From the NCBI GenBank assembly GCA_002471345.1, contig DKPS01000051.1, positions 77,477 through 141,476 on the forward strand: 64,000 nt of DNA, read 5' to 3'. Position numbers and translations under genes: made by a program. The notes below the pieces were generated by a model. That model saw nothing but the letters and a program-made list of their open reading frames with translations. It did no database searches and was not told the DNA's origin. This DNA is from Saprospiraceae bacterium UBA7328 (GTDB taxonomy: Bacteria > Bacteroidota > Bacteroidia > Chitinophagales > Saprospiraceae). Shown in pieces: positions 36,183-44,727 of the stretch; the stretch's first letter is position 1; each line of letters starts with the position of its first letter.

Positions 36183-37266
36183 AACTATACTCTTAGCGCT
36201 TTGCATGGCTACTGCTGTGACTTCTTTTGCAGCTAAGGATCATAAGAAAACCCTTACAGAATCCTATGATATATCAAACGGAGCTACTGTAGAACTCATC
36301 AATAAATATGGGAATATTGATGTCCGTACTGTAGCAGGTGACCAGGTAAACATCAAGGTAGAAATACTTGTGGATGCGCCTAGTGAATCTAAGGCTGAAG
36401 AAATCTTCGAAAGAATTGATGTAAGTATATATGGTTCAGCTAATTCTGTAAAAGCAGAGACTAAAATTGACGCTCAAAAGAAAGGATTTTGGAAAAATAT
36501 CATGTCATGGAATAAAGGCAACAAGTATGAAATCCATTATTACATTGAAGTGCCAGAACATGTACATCTGATGTTAACTAATAAGTATGGAAATATTTTT
36601 ACGGAGGATATGGAAAATGAAATGGATATAGTACTCAAGTATGGCAATTTTGAAATTGGCAATGCTCATGATGTAGATGTAGACTTGGGATACGGGAAAG
36701 GTAAAATGGAAAATGTACATGACCTTGATATAGAATTGAAGTATGGTGATATATCAGTGGAAATAGCAGAGGACGTAGATATTGTGAGCAGGTATAGTAA
36801 GGTTACAATTGATAAAGCTAAGGTTATGGATGTTGAATCTAAATATGATGCTTATAGAGTAAGAAATGCCATTAGTTTCGATAATAAAGGAAGGTATGAT
36901 AATATAAGATTAGGGGAGATAGGTGAAGTAGAAATAGATAGTAAACATACTGATATTGATGTAGACAAACTACTCAGCAGTGCTATTATAAGAACGGGTT
37001 ATGGTAGCATAAAAATCAATGAAATAACTTCTGATTTTGAAGAGATAGATATAGTCTCTTCATACGCTGAAATTAAGATTGACAACCCAAATGATGTGGG
37101 ATTCAAGTTTGATGTAGAGACTAAGTATGGATCAATCACAATAGAAGATGGCAATGGTGATTTTGGCGATGATGATAATGAAGAATGGGCAAGAGGGAAA
37201 AGAGCAGGAAAAGGTGAAGGTCTAGTAAAAATTGAATCTAAATATGGCAGTGTAAAGATCAGGTAA
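36166..37266 (+). CDS. DUF4097-type beta-solenoid protein of the ECF operon
   Basis: ATG 36166 (rather than 36136) starts directly at a signal peptide (about 1-22, ending SFAA) and overlaps the anti-sigma gene by 17 bp. The mature 345 residues contain about twelve turns of a repeat of some 20 residues with the form KYGNIxI/V (NKYGNIDV, NKYGNIFT, LKYGDISV, TKYGSITI, SKYGSVKI), as in DUF4097 beta-helix proteins. It should be periplasmic or surface-exposed. Co-transcription with the sigma and anti-sigma genes suggests that it is the output or sensor of this stress system. Confidence 0.8.
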   Translation: MDTIFKTILLALCMATAVTSFAAKDHKKTLTESYDISNGATVELINKYGNIDVRTVAGDQVNIKVEILVDAPSESKAEEIFERIDVSIYGSANSVKAETKIDAQKKGFWKNIMSWNKGNKYEIHYYIEVPEHVHLMLTNKYGNIFTEDMENEMDIVLKYGNFEIGNAHDVDVDLGYGKGKMENVHDLDIELKYGDISVEIAEDVDIVSRYSKVTIDKAKVMDVESKYDAYRVRNAISFDNKGRYDNIRLGEIGEVEIDSKHTDIDVDKLLSSAIIRTGYGSIKINEITSDFEEIDIVSSYAEIKIDNPNDVGFKFDVETKYGSITIEDGNGDFGDDDNEEWARGKRAGKGEGLVKIESKYGSVKIR

Positions 37267-37298
37267 AGACGTCATCACTTGGTTTGAATAATAAAAGA

Positions 37299-37330
37299 AG
37301 GCTCTTCCATTAGGAAGGGCTTTTTTTGTT
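37299..37330 (+). terminator. Terminator of the ECF operon
   Basis: GCTCTTCC (37301-37308) pairs with GGAAGGGC (37313-37320) with one wobble around ATTA, followed by seven T. It lies about 35 bp after the DUF4097 stop. Confidence 0.88.
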
Positions 37331-37433
37331 TTCACTTAGACCTCCTCATTTATAACGATTTTCATTGTTATTTTTCTCAAGGAAAAAGGGATGAACTATC
37401 TTTCTGCTTGAATCTAATTAACACATCGAAAAA

Positions 37434-39380
37434 ATGAGGTTAGTATCTGTCAATTTGTTGTATCGTGGAACCTTTCTGTGTGTTTTTCTTATAGGGATAA
37501 TCCCAAATGTTTTGGGGTATCAAAATAACTTTCTCGATAGTCTTAAGGCATATGTTGATACTGCGACTTTGAATATTCCTCATGTTCAGAATCTTTTAAC
37601 TATCGCACATCGCTACACCTATTCCATTCCTGATAAAGCAGAACCATTTTTGATTAAGGCAGATAGTATTTCTCAATTATTGGGAGAAAATGATCGTATG
37701 GATGCCGTTATTCAATCCCATTTTGGGATACTCTATCATCAGCTTTCGAGATATGACGAAGCTCTTGAGCATACCGATAGGGCTATTGAACTATTTGCCA
37801 AAACTGGAATAACCCAGTATCAAGCCATTACTATTCAGCATAAGGGTAAAATCTATGGTTCTATGAATAGAGATGACCTTTCACACCAAGCATTTACTGA
37901 AGCAGGAAATTTATTTGAAGAAATTGGAGATCAGAAGTATGTTAATGAAATAAAGCTTTCATTAGGCAATGTCAATTTTAGACTGAACAATAAAGAAAAG
38001 GCATTTGAGTATTACACTCTAGCAAGAGATGGTTGTTTAGAACATAAAAATTTTAACTGTTGGGAGACTGCATCTAATAATATTGCTGTCATTTATACAG
38101 ACAGAAATATGCCCATAGAAGCTTTAGCCATATATAGTGAATTAGAAAAATTTTATCTAGAAAAGGACAATCCCAGATTATTAGCTAAAACCTATTATAA
38201 TATTGCCGAAGTATGGGACGAATCATATAGAGATGACAAGAAAAGCGCAGAGTTCAGCAAAAAAGCTCTTGATATAAGATTGACATTAGGGAATGAAGCC
38301 GATATAATAGATTCTCAATTGGACTATGGTCGTAACATGGTAAGATTGAATAGATACAAAGAGGCTGGCATCCATTTAAAAGAAGGATTAAGGCTTGCTG
38401 AAAAGCTTGATGACTCTGAAGATATATCTAACTCCCATCGCAGCTTGGCTCAATTGTACGAAGCAACTCAAGATTATAAAAATGCTTATCAAAGTATGAA
38501 GATTCACAAAGAGTTGAAAGACACTTTGAAAAATCAGGATATCATGTCTCAAATTGCAGCATTAGAGACAAAGTACGATACTGAAAAAAAAGAAAAAGAA
38601 ATTTCGATTCTTGAATCTGAAAAGATATTGGCTACCCAAACCATCTCCAACCAAAAAAGAATCATGGCTATTTCAGTTGGAGGAGGATCAGTTTTAGCAA
38701 TTTTATCAATGTTTTTGTTTCGAATGTTCAATGAGAATAGAAAACAAAAAATAGCCCTTGAGCATGCTGTAAAAGATAAAGATTACTTACTAAGAGAAAT
38801 ACATCATAGGGTTAAAAATAACCTCCAAGTCATCTCCAGTCTGCTATATCTTCAATCTGAAAATCTTTCAGACCCAGCTGCACAAGATGCCATCAATGTA
38901 GGACGAGGAAGAGTTAAATCAATGGCACTTATTCATCAAAATCTATATGGTGTAGATCAATCTTCACAGATCAGTCTGAAAAAGTATCTAGAAGATTTAG
39001 TAGTCGAGTTATTTGATTCTTATAATCTTCACGGAAGCAATGTAGAGCTTGATCTTGACATTGAAGATGTTATGGTAGATGTGGAGATATTGGTGCCCTT
39101 AGGTCTGATTATCAATGAGTTAATTTCAAACGCATTGAAACATGCATTTGAAGGTAAAGACGAAGGAAACCTAAAAGTAAGCGCGGTGTTCAATGAAAAA
39201 CACCTATCAATAGAAGTGAAAGATAACGGGGTTGGATTAGATCATAATGCTACAAAAGAGGGGTCGTTTGGTACAGAACTCATCGAATCATTTGTAGAGC
39301 AACTGAGTGCCAAAATGGATGTCATTTCTGATGAAGGCACGAAGGTCAAAATTCATATTCCACTGGAAATAAATAGTTAG
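37434..39380 (+). CDS. TPR sensor histidine kinase (HisKA_2 type)
   Basis: The 648-residue protein has an N-terminal signal or membrane segment (about 8-28), a periplasmic TPR array (about 90-370), a coiled coil, one membrane helix (about 411-432) and a cytoplasmic kinase core. The phosphoacceptor is in REIHHRVKNNLQVISSLL (His at about residue 455), the HisKA_2 form, followed by an HATPase domain with NELISNALKHAF and DNGVG. It should sense an unknown signal through the TPRs and phosphorylate the response regulator encoded 1 bp after its stop codon. Confidence 0.93.
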   Translation: MRLVSVNLLYRGTFLCVFLIGIIPNVLGYQNNFLDSLKAYVDTATLNIPHVQNLLTIAHRYTYSIPDKAEPFLIKADSISQLLGENDRMDAVIQSHFGILYHQLSRYDEALEHTDRAIELFAKTGITQYQAITIQHKGKIYGSMNRDDLSHQAFTEAGNLFEEIGDQKYVNEIKLSLGNVNFRLNNKEKAFEYYTLARDGCLEHKNFNCWETASNNIAVIYTDRNMPIEALAIYSELEKFYLEKDNPRLLAKTYYNIAEVWDESYRDDKKSAEFSKKALDIRLTLGNEADIIDSQLDYGRNMVRLNRYKEAGIHLKEGLRLAEKLDDSEDISNSHRSLAQLYEATQDYKNAYQSMKIHKELKDTLKNQDIMSQIAALETKYDTEKKEKEISILESEKILATQTISNQKRIMAISVGGGSVLAILSMFLFRMFNENRKQKIALEHAVKDKDYLLREIHHRVKNNLQVISSLLYLQSENLSDPAAQDAINVGRGRVKSMALIHQNLYGVDQSSQISLKKYLEDLVVELFDSYNLHGSNVELDLDIEDVMVDVEILVPLGLIINELISNALKHAFEGKDEGNLKVSAVFNEKHLSIEVKDNGVGLDHNATKEGSFGTELIESFVEQLSAKMDVISDEGTKVKIHIPLEINS

Positions 39381-39381
39381 A

Positions 39382-39984
39382 ATGGGGCAGAATGTGGTAA
39401 TTGTAGAAGATGAATTGTTGATCAGAAAGCAATTAGAAACCATTTTACGAAAGTTAGGCTACGAAGTGCTGTGTTCATTCCAGAATTCTGATGAATTTTT
39501 AGACAGATTACCTGATTTAAAGCCTGATATCATTCTTTTTGATATCAATATAAAGGGAAGCCAGAGCGGAATTCAACTTGCTCAAATTGTGAGAGATCAG
39601 TATAGAATACCTTTTGTGTTTATAACCTCATATACTGATAGAGACACAATTAATGCGGCTAAAGTGACAATGCCTAATGGTTATGTGATCAAACCTTTTG
39701 ATGAAAAGGATATAATGATGATCATGGAAATTGCATTATATAATGCAGCGTCTTTTCAAGAAGAATCAATTCTTAACAAACAAAGAATTGAGAAGAAATT
39801 GAATATCAGTCTTACAGAAAGAGAATACATTACTCTTTCAGATTTATCACAAGGGTTAGCTAATAGTCAAATTGCTGCTAAGCAATATGTCTCTATTAAT
39901 ACAGTCAAAACTCATCTTAGAAACCTTTATGCTAAAGTGGGCGTGAGGGATAGAGTAAACTTAGTTAAGAAGGTGCTTCAATGA
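39382..39984 (+). CDS. Response regulator with LuxR-type HTH
   Basis: The 200-residue protein has a receiver domain with the acidic pair Glu9/Asp10, the phospho-acceptor Asp54 (ILFDINI) and the conserved Lys in VIKPFDE (about 108). A C-terminal LuxR/NarL-type HTH begins LTEREYITLSDLSQGLANSQIA. It is the partner of the upstream kinase and binds DNA when phosphorylated. The downstream HTH-head gene and its partner are the nearest possible targets. Its HTH is only distantly similar to the small HTH domains at 40249 and 48969. Confidence 0.93.
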   Translation: MGQNVVIVEDELLIRKQLETILRKLGYEVLCSFQNSDEFLDRLPDLKPDIILFDINIKGSQSGIQLAQIVRDQYRIPFVFITSYTDRDTINAAKVTMPNGYVIKPFDEKDIMMIMEIALYNAASFQEESILNKQRIEKKLNISLTEREYITLSDLSQGLANSQIAAKQYVSINTVKTHLRNLYAKVGVRDRVNLVKKVLQ

Positions 39985-40067
39985 GAATGTAGCCAAACAT
40001 GCCTAGAGGTAACATACTTCGCTGATTTATAAACTTCTTATTCATTCTAATTTTCATTCTCTTGAAT

Positions 40068-40085
40068 TTCATCCGATTGGATGAA
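40068..40085. promoter_or_regulatory. Perfect inverted repeat upstream of the HTH-head gene
   Basis: TTCATCC and GGATGAA are exact reverse complements around GATT. The site lies about 165 bp upstream of ATG 40249, in a region without another gene. It could bind the response regulator or the HTH protein itself. There is no T run, so it is not a terminator. Confidence 0.4.
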
Positions 40086-40248
40086 GTATCCATTTTTCGT
40101 TATGTGCTATTTCGTATTGTGAAATCTAACAAGAAAAATCATTTACCGCTATTCATTTCTCATCAAAATCAAATGCAGTGTCTAAGTAATCTACACTGGA
40201 TAGATATGAGAATCGAAAAACATTTCAATGATCACAATTCGAAAAAAC

Positions 40249-41553
40249 ATGAAAATCACAAACAGAGAAAAGGAGATTATTCAACTCGTAGCTGATGAGT
40301 TAACTACCAAAGAGATCGCTGCACAACTCTATATTAGCAATGAAACTGTCACCACCCATAGACAAAATCTGATGGAAAAACTTGATGTTAAGAATGCAGC
40401 AGGATTAGTAAGAAGGGGGTTTGAAAGTGGGTTGTTGAAGTTAGCAATGGCAGTCATGATCTTTTTTCAATTCTACAATGTTACAGTTGCTCAAGCTCTT
40501 CCTATAGCTTTAGAAACAGACACTTCACATGCCGTAAGATTTGGTGTGCCAATAGACCAAACTGGAAATAAACTCTATTGGGAACCCAAAAAGTCTGCTT
40601 TGTTAGTAGGCACTGGATCTTTCTTATTTGCTAGGACTTGGGACCTAGATGAAGTTGGTAATTTTGCGACAACATTTGGTTCATTGAATAGACCTAATGG
40701 TGATCATTCTATGAGTTGGGGACAAGCAAATGCTGTTGATGTAGATTTTGGCACGGCATGGGGTAAGAATAACCGAGCAGGAGGGTATGCTAGCACTGTT
40801 ATAGGAGAAGGGAATATTTCAAAGGGATATGGAAGTCTTGTGGTTGGAGTCTATAATGACACCATTCAAGGTATGGCGGATCAAGGAATATTCTCTGGAA
40901 ACACTCCTTTACTAATAGTAGGAAATGGTACAAATGATACTACAAGATCAAATGCTTTTGCCGTCTATGGAAATGGATTTGTAAAAGTTGGGTCTGGTGG
41001 TGCTGCAGAAGCAGATCTTCATGTAGTGCAAAGTGAAAATCTTTATGAAGGAGGGACAAGTGGAATTCTTTTAGAATCAAAAAGTCAAAACGGATTATTC
41101 CAAACTACTGCACTATGGAAGATTCAAGCACATACTCAATTGTTACTTAAAAGTTTAAATTTTAATCTTAATGGCCAAAGGGTATCTCAAATTGATTATG
41201 AAGGAAATTATATCAAAATAGACGACTTTGCGCCACAAAATAATCCAATCAATAAGTCTATAAAAAGTGCCTCAAATCAAATCTCTAATATGCGAATCGG
41301 TAATAGAACGATTTCAAAGAACAAAGGAAAGGTTACTCTTAATCGATCTCAGTTTCTGAAAGACTTCCCGAATATGGTCATCTATGATGAAAATGAAGAA
41401 CCATTTGCAATAGACTACAAGCAACTTTACTTGACTGCAATAGTAGCACTACAGGAAGAAATAAAGACCAATGATCAGCAGCAAAAAGAGATCAATGAAC
41501 TCAAATCAACCCTTGCAGAAATGTTAACAACCCTCAAAAATAAAAACCAATGA
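40249..41553 (+). CDS. LuxR-type HTH fused through a signal/TM segment to an adhesin-head-like domain
   Basis: From ATG 40249 (434 residues; ATG 40228 is an alternative) the first 65 residues are a LuxR-type HTH (ITNREKEIIQLVADELTTKEIA ... TVTTHRQNLMEKL). A hydrophobic segment follows directly at about 67-87 and ends in the signal-peptidase-like VAQA. Residues 90-330 are head-type short repeats (GNFATTFGS, HSMSWGQAN, GTAWGKNN, STVIGEGN) as in trimeric adhesin heads or tail-spike proteins. A C-terminal coiled coil (EEIKTNDQQQKEINELKSTL) closes it. It could be a membrane-tethered regulator with an outer sensor, or the internal ATG 40447 could start a separately exported protein. It overlaps the next gene by ATGA. 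Confidence 0.75.
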   Translation: MKITNREKEIIQLVADELTTKEIAAQLYISNETVTTHRQNLMEKLDVKNAAGLVRRGFESGLLKLAMAVMIFFQFYNVTVAQALPIALETDTSHAVRFGVPIDQTGNKLYWEPKKSALLVGTGSFLFARTWDLDEVGNFATTFGSLNRPNGDHSMSWGQANAVDVDFGTAWGKNNRAGGYASTVIGEGNISKGYGSLVVGVYNDTIQGMADQGIFSGNTPLLIVGNGTNDTTRSNAFAVYGNGFVKVGSGGAAEADLHVVQSENLYEGGTSGILLESKSQNGLFQTTALWKIQAHTQLLLKSLNFNLNGQRVSQIDYEGNYIKIDDFAPQNNPINKSIKSASNQISNMRIGNRTISKNKGKVTLNRSQFLKDFPNMVIYDENEEPFAIDYKQLYLTAIVALQEEIKTNDQQQKEINELKSTLAEMLTTLKNKNQ

Positions 41554-42860
41554 AATCACTAGTCAGCATATCATTTTTGTTAGCAATTATATTTTCTTCT
41601 GTTACTACTAGAGCTCAAGAAAATGTCCCAATCGGAATAGAAATGGACTCTTCTCAGGCTATGCTTTTGGGTACATCTACCGATAGCCTCGGAAGTAAGA
41701 TGTTTTGGTATCCTAGAAAGTCAATATTTCTCGTTGGTACTGGATTTGCCTTTGATGAACCCAATACATGGAATATTGATAACATAGGAGATTATTCTAC
41801 ATCATTTGGTGCGGCGAATACACCTAGAGGTCTTGCATCAATGATGTGGGGCATTACAAATGTTATAGATGATGACTGCTTAGTTTGTACGGCCTTTGGT
41901 AGAAATAATTTTATAGAAGATAATCTTGAAAATGTAACAGTTTGGGGATTAGGTAATGTGATCAGGGGCAATAATGGGACTGCGTGGGGACAGTCAAATT
42001 CTATAAATGCTGATGATGTTACAATATTCGGAAAGTTCAATAGGTCATTTGGAGATATCTCTACTATCTGGGGACAAAACAATCTAAGCCTCAATTCTCA
42101 TACTACCATAGGTGGATTTATCAATGTAGCAAAAGGGAAATACTCCACAGCTCTGGGCAAAGGGTTACTTACACACGGAGCAGCTAGTACGGTCCTGGGC
42201 ACATATAATGATACTACTTTAATTGTGGTGAATACAAATGACACTGTAGATACAAGCACACCTTTGGTAATAGTTGGTAATGGAAAAGCCTTAGATGATA
42301 GATCAAATGCGTTCTCTATTTTTGCTAGTGGATTGGTGAAAATTGGTGATGGCCCATCTGTCGCAGATTTGCATATCAAACAAAGTGTTCACGCGAATGA
42401 AGTTACTTCAGCTGGTATTAGATTAGAAAATAGTTTTGATAGTAATTATTGGCAGATTTATGCTTCAGGATCAGTGCTTAGTTTTGGCCGATATGGTAGT
42501 CAGGTAGCCTATATTGATGAGGATGGGTCATATGTGGATAATACTATGTTGTTAAAAAAAGAAAATGATTATTATTCTACTCTTGTAAAATCTGCTGATA
42601 TAGCTTCATTCAAGAATCTAGAATTTATTCAAAAGTCAGATAAAAAGGCAAGTGGAAAAATAAGCTTAAAACAAAGCGCTATCATTGATAACTATCCTCA
42701 GTTAATCAAATATAATCGCAATAATGAAGCAGTAGCCATAGATAAAGAGCAACTGCTGTTAATGGCTCTTTCAAAATTAAAAGAGCATGAGAATATCATA
42801 GAGTATCATGCCCTATTGCTAAAGAAACAACAGGAAATTCTTAGTAAAATATCTAATTAG
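41550..42860 (+). CDS. Exported adhesin-head-like protein, partner of the HTH-head protein
   Basis: The 436-residue protein starts at ATG overlapping the previous stop (ATGA). It has an ordinary signal peptide (1-22, ending TRAQE) and then the same domain plan as its neighbour without the HTH: NVPIGIEMDSSQAM, head-type repeats (TSFGAAN, SMMWGITN, TVWGLGN, GTAWGQSN, STIWGQNN), an LVIVGNG...RSNAFSIF block and a C-terminal coiled coil. No T9SS sorting domain is visible. The two probably form a heteromeric complex in the envelope. Confidence 0.75.
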   Translation: MKSLVSISFLLAIIFSSVTTRAQENVPIGIEMDSSQAMLLGTSTDSLGSKMFWYPRKSIFLVGTGFAFDEPNTWNIDNIGDYSTSFGAANTPRGLASMMWGITNVIDDDCLVCTAFGRNNFIEDNLENVTVWGLGNVIRGNNGTAWGQSNSINADDVTIFGKFNRSFGDISTIWGQNNLSLNSHTTIGGFINVAKGKYSTALGKGLLTHGAASTVLGTYNDTTLIVVNTNDTVDTSTPLVIVGNGKALDDRSNAFSIFASGLVKIGDGPSVADLHIKQSVHANEVTSAGIRLENSFDSNYWQIYASGSVLSFGRYGSQVAYIDEDGSYVDNTMLLKKENDYYSTLVKSADIASFKNLEFIQKSDKKASGKISLKQSAIIDNYPQLIKYNRNNEAVAIDKEQLLLMALSKLKEHENIIEYHALLLKKQQEILSKISN

Positions 42861-42955
42861 TGATAGTGCTTTATAGAAAAAGAATTGACCCAATATGACT
42901 GCCCTGATTAGAAAGAAGTCCATTATGAACAGAACCAATTAGAATACGAAATATA

Positions 42956-42994
42956 AAAGGCAGCTCGATAAATCATCAAGCTGCCTTTCTTTTT
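42956..42994. terminator. Bidirectional terminator
   Basis: Perfect 10-bp arms AAAGGCAGCT (42956-42965) and AGCTGCCTTT (42979-42988) around a 13-nt loop, followed by TCTTTTTTC. It separates the head-protein operon from the convergent glycyl-tRNA synthetase gene. Confidence 0.88.
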
Positions 42995-43012
42995 TCTAAA
43001 TATTGTAATAAT

Positions 43013-44551
43013 CTACGATGTCAATAATCCATTCATATCTACCTTATCTCTAATCTTACTTACAACATCATCGATTTTCACTCTTTCTTGCTTAAGCGTA
43101 TCTCTATCTCTGATAGTGACACAATGATCATCCAAGGTCTCGAAATCAATAGTGACACAGTATGGTGTGCCAATTGCATCTTGTCTTCTATATCTCCTTC
43201 CTACAGCATCTTTTTCGTCATACTGTGTATTGAAATGCAACTTTATTTTATCATGAACATCGTGGGCAGCCTTGGTCAATTCTACTTTGTTTTTAAGCAA
43301 GGGAAGAACTGCACATTTCACAGGTGCGATGGCTGGATTTAAAGATAGTACGGTTCTAGTAGATTCCTTCCCGGAAGAATCAGGAACGGATTCTTCTTTG
43401 AGATTTTCACTAATTTGGCTTAAGAACATTCTATCTGCTCCTATTGAAGTTTCTACAACATAAGGCACATAGCTTTCATTGATTTCAGGATCAAAGTATT
43501 GTAATTTCTTACCTGAGAGTTTTTGATGGCTTCCCAAGTCAAAATCAGTTCGAGAGTGAATGCCTTCTAATTCTTTGAATCCAAAAGGGAATTGATACTC
43601 AATGTCTAAAGCAGCATTAGCATAATGTGCTAAATTATCATGGTCATGAAATCTCAAATGATTAGAGCTAGTACCTAAAGATTCATGCCATTTCATTCTC
43701 GTTTCTTTCCAATGTCTGTACCACTCCATTTCGGTGCCAGGCTTTACAAAAAACTGCATCTCCATCTGCTCGAATTCTCTCATCCTAAAAATGAACTGTC
43801 TTGCTACAATTTCATTTCTAAATGCTTTTCCTATTTGGGCTATCCCAAAAGGAATTTTTTGTCGAGTTGTTTTTTGAACATTCAAGAAATTCACGAAAAT
43901 TCCCTGAGCTGTTTCTGGTCTGAGATATAACTTGCCTTCTTCTCCTGCTATATTCCCAAGCTGTGTATTAAACATCAAGTTGAATTGACGAACATCGGTC
44001 CAGTTTTTACTTCCACTATCAGGACAAGCTATTTCTAATCTTTCAATTAGCTCTTTTAAACCAACCATGTTTTCATCTTTAAGATGTTGATTCATCTCTC
44101 CTAAAATAGAATCTATTTTAGATTGACGATCTATGATCCGCCCATTGGTAGTCTTAAATTGATCTTCGTCAAAATCATCGCCAAAGCGCTTTCTTGCTTT
44201 CTCAACATCTTTAATGATCTTGGCTTCTATCTTATCTGTATATCCTTCTATAAGCTGATCTGCTCTATATCTTTTTTTAGAGTCTTTATTGTCAACTAAT
44301 GGGTCATTAAAAGCATCCACATGACCAGAGGCTTTCCAGGTCTTAGGATGCATGAAAATCGCAGCATCGATTCCAACAATATTTCCATGCATTTGCACCA
44401 TGCTTTTCCACCAATATTGTTTGATATTATTCTTCAGTTCTACACCATAGGGGCCATAGTCATACACAGCTGATAATCCATCATAGATATCACTTGATTG
44501 GTAAATGAATCCATATTCTTTGCAGTGACTTATTATTTGTTTAAAATCCAT
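43013..44551 (-). CDS. glyQS: Glycine--tRNA ligase (alpha2 class)
   Basis: The 512-residue single-chain enzyme shows the class II motifs: YDYGPYGVELKNNI near the start, motif 2 region RNEIVARQFIFRMREFEQMEMQ in pieces, and the C-terminal anticodon-binding domain with RYRRQDAIGTPYCVTID. It charges tRNA-Gly in the cytoplasm. It is the eukaryote-like alpha2 form usual in Bacteroidota. It is monocistronic; no T-box leader is seen in the 170 bp upstream. Confidence 0.97.
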   Translation of the reverse strand: MDFKQIISHCKEYGFIYQSSDIYDGLSAVYDYGPYGVELKNNIKQYWWKSMVQMHGNIVGIDAAIFMHPKTWKASGHVDAFNDPLVDNKDSKKRYRADQLIEGYTDKIEAKIIKDVEKARKRFGDDFDEDQFKTTNGRIIDRQSKIDSILGEMNQHLKDENMVGLKELIERLEIACPDSGSKNWTDVRQFNLMFNTQLGNIAGEEGKLYLRPETAQGIFVNFLNVQKTTRQKIPFGIAQIGKAFRNEIVARQFIFRMREFEQMEMQFFVKPGTEMEWYRHWKETRMKWHESLGTSSNHLRFHDHDNLAHYANAALDIEYQFPFGFKELEGIHSRTDFDLGSHQKLSGKKLQYFDPEINESYVPYVVETSIGADRMFLSQISENLKEESVPDSSGKESTRTVLSLNPAIAPVKCAVLPLLKNKVELTKAAHDVHDKIKLHFNTQYDEKDAVGRRYRRQDAIGTPYCVTIDFETLDDHCVTIRDRDTLKQERVKIDDVVSKIRDKVDMNGLLTS

Positions 44552-44727
44552 AAGAATCTGATATATTATTGGACTGTTTTAACTGATTAAAATAGAGAAA
44601 AGTAAATCTCTGTAATACTTAACGTAGCAAATATAGATTCATTCAAACATTTTGCCACTTTACTAGCTTCAATTTGGATATCTGGAGAAAGGTTGATGAT
44701 GGATTAATCAATATTGAGTTCATTATT

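Noticed and set aside
40062..40295. Plus-strand frame of 77 codons upstream of the HTH-head gene
   Set aside because: It overlaps the HTH start in another frame and its product has no domain; the overlapping HTH frame is clearly the real gene.
43088..43930. Several plus-strand frames opposite the glycyl-tRNA synthetase gene
   Set aside because: All are antisense to a highly conserved essential gene and show no domain of their own.
44552..44727. T-box or other riboswitch leader before the glycyl-tRNA synthetase gene
   Set aside because: No T-box consensus or suitable stem set is seen, and T-boxes are not expected in Bacteroidota.
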